Shown here: piece by piece, positions 1 to 5,032 of the stretch
Layout: every line of letters begins with the position of its first letter
How positions within the stretch are numbered: the first letter of the stretch is position 1
Assembly (NCBI GenBank): GCA_003555185.1
Contig: PWFZ01000080.1
Span: forward strand, 1-5,032
From: Balneolaceae bacterium
GTDB taxonomy: Bacteria > Bacteroidota > Rhodothermia > Balneolales > Balneolaceae
DNA length: 5,032 nt
Direction: 5' to 3'
The notes under the pieces: generated by a model
What the model was told of the DNA's origin: nothing
What the model saw: the letters and a program-made list of their open reading frames with translations, nothing else
The model's database searches: none
Position numbers and translations under genes: made by a program

Positions 1-57
1 TCCAAAGCTAAAATACGAGATCAGCCTTTTTAAAAAGAACACGATGTAATTTTTTCT

Positions 58-86
58 AAAAATTGCTACGTTGCTAACGAAAGCAA
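58..86 (-). terminator. Candidate intrinsic terminator for leftward (minus-strand) transcripts
   Basis: Read on the minus strand, TTGCT (86-82) pairs with AGCAA (67-63), and inside it CGTT (79-76) pairs with AACG (72-69) around an AGC loop, with a small internal loop (TT opposite T). The 3' arm is followed directly by five T (62-58) and later by more AT. Hairpin plus T-run is the classic intrinsic terminator layout. It is about 680 nt beyond the transporter stop, so it may end read-through of the operon or a small unidentified transcript. The stem is only moderately GC-rich. Confidence 0.45.
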
Positions 87-331
87 GAAGACATCTCAGA
101 CACACTAATTGGGTAAGTACCGTGAAGCCCGGTGTAACAAAGCACAATATATACCCCATCGGTAATAAAGCTCACAAAGGTTCCTGATTAATTCCCGATG
201 GGTAATACATTGAAACCCAATCAACGAATCCCTTGCATGAATGAATTCATAGGGAAACCCCTCGTATTTACCCACAATCCTCAACAAACTCACAGCCTCG
301 GGGATGATTTTACGGACCAATTTAACTCATA

Positions 332-359
332 GGGCGCTGCCCGCGGAGCACTGCTTCGC
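332..359. repeat. Two abutting GC-rich hairpins
   Basis: GGGC (332-335) pairs with GCCC (339-342) around a GCT loop. Immediately next, GCGGAGC (343-349) pairs with GCTTCGC (353-359) around ACT, with one G-T pair. Two back-to-back GC-rich stems in an AT-rich spacer resemble REP-type elements. Whether copies exist elsewhere in the genome cannot be seen here. Confidence 0.5.
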
Positions 360-377
360 AATGCCAACGAAATGAAT

Positions 378-393
378 TATCTACATGTAGATA
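378..393. repeat. 16-bp perfect palindrome TATCTACATGTAGATA
   Basis: Positions 378-393 are exactly self-complementary with no spacer; the next pair outward (377/394, T and T) breaks the match. A spacerless dyad of this length fits a dimeric DNA-binding protein site better than an RNA hairpin. It lies about 370 nt downstream of the transporter stop and is not next to any gene start I can support, so a regulatory role is unproven. It may simply be part of the surrounding repeat cluster. Confidence 0.55.
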
Positions 394-438
394 TTTACAA
401 ATTATATATCCCTCAATTCCTGTAGGAGCGCTTTCTAG

Positions 439-467
439 ATGCTATTGCTATAGCCCTTTCAGGGCAT
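439..467. repeat. REP-like element with two overlapping, mutually exclusive hairpins
   Basis: GCTAT (441-445) pairs with ATAGC (450-454) around TGCT. GCCCT (453-457) pairs with AGGGC (461-465) around TTC. The stems share two bases (453-454), so both cannot form fully at once. On the minus strand the core reads GCCCTGAAAGGGC followed by TATAGCAATAGC. From memory this resembles short degenerate repeats scattered between genes in Bacteroidota-type genomes, but I cannot run the comparison. Confidence 0.5.
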
Positions 468-573
468 GGTTTGTGAATAGACCATCGTTGTTCGGCGTGA
501 ACTTAATAACTCTTAAATGAGTTCAAATCCGAGCGTTGATGCTGCGAAGGCATGCTTCACGGCTAATCAGATT

Positions 574-590
574 AAAACCCATTCGGGTTT
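574..590 (-). terminator. Weak candidate terminator hairpin downstream of the sugar transporter
   Basis: AAACCC (575-580) and GGGTTT (585-590) form a perfect 6-bp stem around a 4-nt loop. On the minus strand the 3' arm runs into TTTTAATCT, a short and interrupted T-run. It is about 175 nt past the transporter stop and is the first stem-plus-T candidate met by operon transcripts. The T-run is poor, so it could equally be just another of the hairpins in this spacer. Confidence 0.3.
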
Positions 591-763
591 GGCCTTTAGT
601 AAAAATGTGATTCGAAAATAAACGGCGTATGGTTCGTGGAGGTGGTTCAGCTTTATTAATAAATATAAACCTAAATAGATCTCCCCTTGCGCTTGTGTCC
701 CGAAATATCAACTACTGATTTCCGTGCAACTCGTAATCATCGAATCAATATTTGAAAACTCAT

Positions 764-2320
764 CTAATCAGCAGCTTCTAAGGTATCGGGATCATCTACA
801 TCATCCACAAAATACATGGATGCAGCAGCAATAATCATGGCTCCTCCGCCAAGCATAAGTGAGAATATTGCCTCACCGCCAAACCAGTTACGGGTAATAA
901 ACCCTAGCATACTGGCAGCCACAATTTGCGGAATCACAATAAAGAAATTAAAGATTCCCATATAGAGCCCCATTTTTTTAGCAGGGAGAGAACCGGCAAG
1001 AATGGCATATGGCATTGACAGAATACTCGCCCAGGCTAAGCCTACCCCAATCATTGAAATGATCAGCATTTCAGGTGAGTTCATAAAGTATATGGCAATT
1101 AAACTAAGTCCCCCGACCACAAGAGCAAATGCGTGCACAACTTTTCGGCTTGAAGCTCTAGCCATAGGGGCAAGACCAAAAGCAATAACTGCGGCAAAAC
1201 CATTGTAAATAGCGAAGAGGATTCCAACCCAGTCAGCTCCCTCATTATAGAGTAAGGAGGATGTATCACTTGTGCCATAAATGTGCGAAGTAACCGCAGC
1301 GGTTGTGTAGATCCACATCGCAAATAGGGCAAACCAGGAGAAAAATTGTACCACTGCTAACTGAACCATGGTTTTTGGCATCGTTAGAAAATCGTGTGTT
1401 ACAACTACAAGACCCTGTTCTGTTTTTCCGGTTCGCTGAAGAAAACCTGCTGCCAAAGCTACAAATCCAAGTACGATGAGTCCGATTGACAGAACATATA
1501 ATTCTTGATCAAAACCTCCATAATAGATTCCTGCTGTTGCAGCTAAACCTAACAGGGTGAAGATAAACCCGAAGTTTATTTTTTTCTGTCCGTCACCTGC
1601 TTCAATAGGAATATCTCTTTTAACTTCTTTTGCTTCTTCATCAAGCTGATCATCTTCATACTTTTCGAAAGCCTCTAATTCCTCGGGAGAATATTCATGA
1701 GACCGAAACACCGTCCACATCACTGCTAATAAAAATATCCCACCACCAACATAAAAAGACCATTTCACTGATGGCGGTATCATCCCCTCTGGGGCGGTAT
1801 TGGCAATTCCAAACCAGTTGGTCATCATCCAGGGAAGTGCAGAAGCCACCACAGCTCCGGTTCCGATAAAAAAGCTCTGCATTGCAAAACCTTTTGTTCG
1901 CTGATCAGATGGCAGCATATCCCCCACATAAGCCCTAAACGGCTCCATTGACACATTAATAGATGCGTCTAAAATCCAAAGCATACCGGCTGCAACCCAT
2001 AAGTAAGGAGAATTCGGCATGATGATGAGTGCGATGGATGCTACAATAGCCCCATATAAAAAATATGGCCTTCTTCTCCCAAGCCGGGTCCATGTTCTAT
2101 CGCTGAAATAACCCACAATCGGCTGTACAACAAGTCCGGTCACAGGAGCCGCTATCCATAAAATGGGTATGGCATCAACACTGGCGCCCAACGTTTCAAA
2201 AATTCGACTAACATTTGCATTTTGAAGTGCAAACCCGAATTGAATTCCTAAAAAACCAAAACTCATGTTCCAGATTTGCCAAAAACTAAGGCGGGGACGT
2301 GGTTTAGGATCAATACTCAT
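764..2320 (-). CDS. MFS sugar transporter, SLC45/GPH-like (probable maltose or other disaccharide carrier)
   Basis: This is a complete 518-residue inner-membrane carrier, ATG to TAG. Seen in the sequence: about 14 hydrophobic segments. Six lie at roughly residues 14-34, 52-72, 86-101, 106-124, 144-166 and 186-205. Two extra ones follow a charged loop (about 250-269 and 274-294), and six more run from about 320 to 505. The loop after segment 2 carries SDRTWTRLGRRRPYF (73-87), the MFS RxGRR signature in its SLC45/sucrose-transporter form. Segment 4 has D118 followed by EPFRAYVGD (126-134), like the P-x-RA-xxx-D motif of plant SUT and SLC45 carriers. The loop at 206-248 and the C-terminal tail (506-518) are strongly acidic. 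Known of the family: proton-coupled uptake of sucrose, maltose or similar sugars. Inferred: maltose or maltodextrin uptake, because two GH13 amylases lie just upstream with a 31-nt gap. There is no Shine-Dalgarno site; the leader is AT-rich. Substrate is unproven, and sucrose or trehalose remain possible. Confidence 0.93.
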   Translation of the reverse strand: MSIDPKPRPRLSFWQIWNMSFGFLGIQFGFALQNANVSRIFETLGASVDAIPILWIAAPVTGLVVQPIVGYFSDRTWTRLGRRRPYFLYGAIVASIALIIMPNSPYLWVAAGMLWILDASINVSMEPFRAYVGDMLPSDQRTKGFAMQSFFIGTGAVVASALPWMMTNWFGIANTAPEGMIPPSVKWSFYVGGGIFLLAVMWTVFRSHEYSPEELEAFEKYEDDQLDEEAKEVKRDIPIEAGDGQKKINFGFIFTLLGLAATAGIYYGGFDQELYVLSIGLIVLGFVALAAGFLQRTGKTEQGLVVVTHDFLTMPKTMVQLAVVQFFSWFALFAMWIYTTAAVTSHIYGTSDTSSLLYNEGADWVGILFAIYNGFAAVIAFGLAPMARASSRKVVHAFALVVGGLSLIAIYFMNSPEMLIISMIGVGLAWASILSMPYAILAGSLPAKKMGLYMGIFNFFIVIPQIVAASMLGFITRNWFGGEAIFSLMLGGGAMIIAAASMYFVDDVDDPDTLEAAD

Positions 2321-2351
2321 CAGTGTATAATTTAAAGATTAGAGTTGAGCG

Positions 2352-3728
2352 TTATCTTTCGAGCAGTAAATAACTGTTTGAATCCAACGTCATTGTTTCA
2401 TCAACAGTAAGGTCTGTACCTTCGAATACATCAGACCATTCACCCTGATTCCCGGCATCAAATGTAAAGGTTTGTTCTTCATTTGAAAAATTCAAAATCA
2501 CAAAGACCTCTTCGTCATTCCCCACACGTTTATAGGCAAAAATATGCTCCTCATTATCGGTAGTCATTTTCAGATAATCCCCTCCAATCTCACCATTATA
2601 AAGAGCGCTATTATTAGAGTTCAGGGAAAGCAGTGTCTTATAAAATTCCTGATACTTATATCCATTCCACTCAATCTCGTCTTTCTCAAAAAATTCGAGC
2701 TGTTTATCGAGACCTGACTCCTGACCGTTGTAAATCAACGGCATTCCCCACACTGTTGCTGATAGAACCGCAAAGTTTTCAAAGTTTTCGCCATACATAT
2801 CAGGGTCACTTCCATTCCAGGAATTTTCATCGTGATTGGTAGTAAAAAACATTCGATAATCGCTTTTTTCAAAGCGGTCAAAATTTGTAGTAAGTGCTTC
2901 ATCAAGAGCATCCAACCCGGCTACGCCTGCACCAATATTTCTGATTGTAGCGGCATAATCCCACGCATAACTCATGTCGAATGCGTGTTTGTGTAGTTCC
3001 GGCTCTTCGGCCTCGGCCAGCATAAACACAGGCTTTATTTCTTCCAGGCGCTCACGGGTACGGTTCCAAAAATCAGTAGGAACCATATAAGCAACATCTG
3101 CCCGATAACCGTCGATATCGTACTCACGAACCCAATATTCCATAGCCTGAATCATCTGCTCCTGCATATCCGGATTATCAACATCAAGCTGAATAACATC
3201 TTCCCAGTCTTCTACCGGTGGAAAGAAGTTTCCATCTTCATCCGTCTCATAAAATTCAGGATTGGTTTCGGTCCATACAGCATCCCATGCGGTGTGATTA
3301 GCCACCCAATCAATAATAAGCTTCATATCGTGATCGTGGGCTTTTTGTACCAGGTTTTGGAAATCCTCCTTGGTTCCGAACTCCGGATTTATAGCTGTAT
3401 AATCAACAATAGAATAATAGCTGCCAAGCGTGCCTTTTCGGTTTTTCTCACCTATGGGATGAATCGGCATAAGCCATAATATTTTTACTCCCATCTCCTG
3501 CAATCGCGGAAGGTCTTCTGCAAATGCATTAAACGTCCCTTCAGGTGAATACTGACGAATGTTTACTTCATAAATATTCGCATTTAATGCCCACTCCGGA
3601 TTGGAAACAGTACGCTCCTCATCAACCCGAACATCGTTCGGTTCACACCCAATAAAGATGAGTGACAAAGCAAATATTGTGCTGAATACCAAGGCTGGAA
3701 ACCGGGTTGTAAACTTTTTAATTTTCAT
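2352..3728 (-). CDS. Lipoprotein GH13 alpha-amylase family glycosidase
   Basis: This complete 458-residue enzyme should hydrolyse alpha-1,4-glucan or maltodextrin bonds outside the cytoplasm. Residues 1-27 form a basic then hydrophobic signal peptide ending in FIG, with C28 as the lipidated cysteine; F at -3 is slightly off the usual L. Acidic residues follow (EPNDVRVDEE), so surface display through the Bacteroidota lipoprotein export route is possible but unproven. The (beta/alpha)8 domain begins near residue 47. GH13 region I is DWVANH (140-145). Region II is DGYRAD (206-211) with nucleophile D211. Region III is MLAEAEE with acid/base E239. Region IV is TNHDEN (297-302) with H299 and D300. 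A short all-beta C-terminal domain fills about 380-458; no starch-binding module is seen. The catalytic set is complete, so it should be active. It starts 27 nt after the upstream amylase stop and ends 31 nt before the transporter start. A 10-bp palindrome (3737-3746) lies in its leader. Exact specificity (alpha-amylase, neopullulanase or cyclomaltodextrinase type) cannot be read from sequence alone. Confidence 0.94.
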   Translation of the reverse strand: MKIKKFTTRFPALVFSTIFALSLIFIGCEPNDVRVDEERTVSNPEWALNANIYEVNIRQYSPEGTFNAFAEDLPRLQEMGVKILWLMPIHPIGEKNRKGTLGSYYSIVDYTAINPEFGTKEDFQNLVQKAHDHDMKLIIDWVANHTAWDAVWTETNPEFYETDEDGNFFPPVEDWEDVIQLDVDNPDMQEQMIQAMEYWVREYDIDGYRADVAYMVPTDFWNRTRERLEEIKPVFMLAEAEEPELHKHAFDMSYAWDYAATIRNIGAGVAGLDALDEALTTNFDRFEKSDYRMFFTTNHDENSWNGSDPDMYGENFENFAVLSATVWGMPLIYNGQESGLDKQLEFFEKDEIEWNGYKYQEFYKTLLSLNSNNSALYNGEIGGDYLKMTTDNEEHIFAYKRVGNDEEVFVILNFSNEEQTFTFDAGNQGEWSDVFEGTDLTVDETMTLDSNSYLLLER

Positions 3729-3755
3729 AGATATATATTTCGAAATTCTTAGTTC

Positions 3756-5032
3756 TTACTTAATTAGAGTCATTTTTTGAATCAGTGTTGTATCACCACT
3801 GAGCAGACGTGCTATATAAACTCCGCTGCTAAACTGAGCACCATCAAACGTAACCGTAAAGGTTCCTCTTCCATGCATCTCTTCGTTCACTAATTCAGAT
3901 ACTTTACGCCCGAGTACATCATAGACCTCAATTTTTACATGAGTTTCTTGCGGCACTTCGTACTGTAAATTAGTGCTGGGATTAAATGGATTTGGGTAGT
4001 TTGGTTCAAGTCTGAATTCAGTTGGTAGTTCTGCAAAGCCATCTCTGCCTGTTTCGTAAAATACCCCTTCTTCCGCCGGCTCAACCGGTTCTGATGTATA
4101 AATCCGAAATTCGCCCGGTGCCAGATCAAACTCCTGATCCACATTTTCCACGTCAAGAGTAGTACCGCTTACAAAATCGTACCATGTACCTGTTTCACTG
4201 AAGGTAACGGAGGTATTTCCAAAACTTACATCAAAGTTGCCCACAATCATGGCATCCATATCATCATGATCTAAACGAATCCATTTTGTAAGTCCTGCAA
4301 GTGAAGAAGAAAATTCCGTATCTCCACTTGAAAAAACGGGTGATGTATTCCGCAGTCGCAGAAGTTCACTCCACGAACGATACAGACGGTTTCGTTCTTC
4401 ATCTTCATAATAATTCCATCGTACCGGTTTAGGGTCCGTTCTTCCGGGGTCAGATGACAAACAGTCGCCATCACTTCCATCTCCCGGTTTTAAACATTCT
4501 CCATCACCGCCACCATAGCCTAATTCACCAAATTGCCATAACATTTTGGGGCCCGGAATTGTGAAAAAGAAAGCACCGGCAAGCTTTTGTCTGCTAATTG
4601 CCGTTGGGAGTTCCTGAATATCATAATCAGCGTTTTCATTGCCGTAGTTTAAATTCCTGAACATCATCCACTGTTCATCATGGCTCTCCATGTAGCCAAT
4701 CAGATGGGGATCATCCCAGCCCCTGTTGCCAAAATAAATTCCCTGAAAATTGGAACCCTGTCTATAACCCATAGCTGACTGACTATAGTTATGATTGTGA
4801 TTACCCCAAAGCAACATTCCGTAATCTGACAGTTCCGTTTCTTCTGAATTGGCAGCAAAATGTTCAAGTATCACATAAGCGCCCGGATCAACATTCCACA
4901 TTTCATCCGCCATTCGTTTCAGATTTACAATGCGATCTTCGTTTCTTCCATCTAGCAAACTTTGATCGTTCACATTCGAGGCAAACCCTTTAGAAAGATC
5001 GAACCGGTATCCATCAACATTATACGTTTCCA
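3756..5032 (-). CDS. GH13 alpha-amylase family enzyme with T9SS type A sorting domain, 5'-truncated by the window edge
   Basis: The C-terminal 424 codons of a secreted GH13 glycosidase lie in the window, counting from codon 5028-5030. The frame is open to the right edge, so the GTG at 4971-4973 is an internal valine and not the start. GH13 region II, NVDGYRFDLSKGF, lies at residues 4-16 with nucleophile D11. Region III, VILEHFA, has acid/base E56. Region IV, MESHDEQ, has H117 and D118. Region I and any N-terminal modules are outside the window. A Gly/Asp-rich insertion with two cysteines (C179, C190) precedes DPKPVRWNYY; it may be a disulfide-pinned or calcium-binding loop. A beta-rich C-terminal amylase domain spans about 235-315. 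Residues 342-424 (3759-4007) form a Por-secretion tail: EPNYPNPFNPST, then VYDVLGRKVSELV, then SSGVYIARL, ending KMTLIK. Such tails direct export through the T9SS and usually surface attachment or release. It is the first gene of the operon visible here. Likely role: first attack on external starch-like glucan. Pullulanase or branching-type specificity cannot be excluded. Confidence 0.93.
   Translation of the reverse strand, partial: ETYNVDGYRFDLSKGFASNVNDQSLLDGRNEDRIVNLKRMADEMWNVDPGAYVILEHFAANSEETELSDYGMLLWGNHNHNYSQSAMGYRQGSNFQGIYFGNRGWDDPHLIGYMESHDEQWMMFRNLNYGNENADYDIQELPTAISRQKLAGAFFFTIPGPKMLWQFGELGYGGGDGECLKPGDGSDGDCLSSDPGRTDPKPVRWNYYEDEERNRLYRSWSELLRLRNTSPVFSSGDTEFSSSLAGLTKWIRLDHDDMDAMIVGNFDVSFGNTSVTFSETGTWYDFVSGTTLDVENVDQEFDLAPGEFRIYTSEPVEPAEEGVFYETGRDGFAELPTEFRLEPNYPNPFNPSTNLQYEVPQETHVKIEVYDVLGRKVSELVNEEMHGRGTFTVTFDGAQFSSGVYIARLLSGDTTLIQKMTLIK

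Larger units (their letters stand above)
1..763. other. Gene-poor intergenic region rich in inverted repeats
   Basis: No convincing gene lies in these 763 bases. Two minus-strand open frames of 71 codons (105-320) and 62 codons (523-711) start only with TTG, lack family motifs and are rich in Cys, Arg and His or overlap hairpins, so I treat them as chance frames. At the left edge a plus-strand frame (2-49) reads as a 15-residue tail ending KKNTM then TAA; it could be the end of a converging gene. A minus-strand ATG frame runs from 159 off the edge (53 codons, hydrophobic). Neither can be confirmed. What stands out is structure: inverted repeats at 63-86, 332-342, 343-359, 378-393, 441-454, 453-465, 508-523 and 575-590. 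The region is downstream of the operon and fits a spacer between converging transcription units that has collected repeat elements. Confidence 0.7.
764..5032 (-). other. Probable alpha-glucan utilisation operon, 3' part (transcription unit)
   Basis: Three minus-strand genes follow one another with gaps of 27 nt (3729-3755) and 31 nt (2321-2351). Neither gap holds a terminator-like hairpin or a clear Bacteroidota-type promoter (TTTG about 20 nt ahead of TAnnTTTG). Function and spacing agree: secreted amylase, lipoprotein amylase, sugar carrier. The promoter and first gene or genes lie right of the window. Co-transcription is inferred from spacing only. Confidence 0.75.

Noticed and set aside
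26..64. AT-only inverted repeats (CTTTTTAAAAAG at 26-37; AATTTTT/AAAAATT at 48-64)
   Set aside because: Pure A/T stems are weak and expected by chance in homopolymer-rich DNA. The T-run matters only as part of the 58-86 terminator candidate.
1..159. Minus-strand ATG frame running off the left edge (53 codons, hydrophobic)
   Set aside because: It passes straight through the terminator-like hairpin and poly-T stretch at 58-86, and its hydrophobicity follows from T-rich DNA. No motif supports it.
155..202. Inverted octamers CCCATCGG (155-162) and CCGATGGG (195-202)
   Set aside because: The 32-nt gap and short arms with no T-run make a functional hairpin unlikely; compatible with chance.
105..320. 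71-codon minus-strand open frame as a small protein gene
   Set aside because: It has only a TTG start, no ribosome-binding or promoter signal, no recognisable motif, and a Cys/Arg/His/Tyr-rich composition typical of non-coding translation. It is kept only as a finding because of the hairpin after it.
519..535. GAGTTCAAATCC resembling a tRNA T-arm
   Set aside because: The flanking bases do not pair as a 5-bp T stem, and no acceptor, D or anticodon arm can be found in the proper spacing on either strand.
523..711. 62-codon minus-strand open frame
   Set aside because: It starts with TTG, runs through the 575-590 hairpin and the 548-560 inverted repeat, and has no family resemblance. It is better explained as a chance frame in spacer DNA.
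1002..1869. Plus-strand and alternate-frame open frames inside the transporter gene
   Set aside because: They are antisense or out-of-frame shadows of a well-supported membrane protein with intact family motifs.
3737..3746. 10-bp palindrome ATTTCGAAAT in the leader of the lipoprotein amylase
   Set aside because: It is short, AT-rich and common by chance in this composition. It lies inside an operon gap, with no evidence of an internal promoter or operator.

Overview
The window is most likely from a marine or saline bacterium of the Bacteroidota/Balneolota/Rhodothermota (FCB) group. Three things suggest this: a C-terminal type IX secretion (T9SS) sorting domain with the 'NYPNPFNPST ... VYDVLGRKV ... 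SSGVY' pattern, a lipoprotein glycosidase beside it, and moderately AT-rich DNA with no clear Shine-Dalgarno sites ahead of the genes. The phylum is an inference from protein style, not from a marker gene.

Positions 764-5032 hold three genes on the minus strand, packed with gaps of 27 and 31 nt, so almost certainly one transcription unit read right to left. In transcription order they are: (1) a GH13 alpha-amylase-type enzyme, 5'-truncated by the right edge, with a T9SS tail (3756-5032); (2) a complete 458-residue GH13 enzyme with a lipoprotein signal peptide (2352-3728); (3) a 518-residue MFS sugar transporter resembling the SLC45/GPH disaccharide carriers (764-2320). All GH13 catalytic residues that fall inside the window are intact. 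The set reads as the 3' part of an alpha-glucan (starch/glycogen/maltodextrin) utilisation locus: a secreted or surface-attached amylase cuts polymer, a membrane-anchored amylase trims oligosaccharides, and the transporter brings small sugars across the inner membrane. The expected SusC/SusD-like pair, regulator and phosphorylase or glucosidase are not in the window. The operon promoter must lie beyond the right edge.

Positions 1-763 contain no convincing gene. The stretch is rich in short perfect inverted repeats: a 16-bp palindrome (378-393), two abutting hairpins (332-359), a pair of overlapping, mutually exclusive hairpins (441-465), and a hairpin able to act as a weak terminator for the operon (574-590). 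A better hairpin-plus-T-run terminator, also oriented for minus-strand transcripts, lies at 58-86. The region looks like a downstream intergenic area carrying REP-like repeat elements. I found no clear evidence of a new defence or mobile system; the oddest signal is the hairpin cluster.
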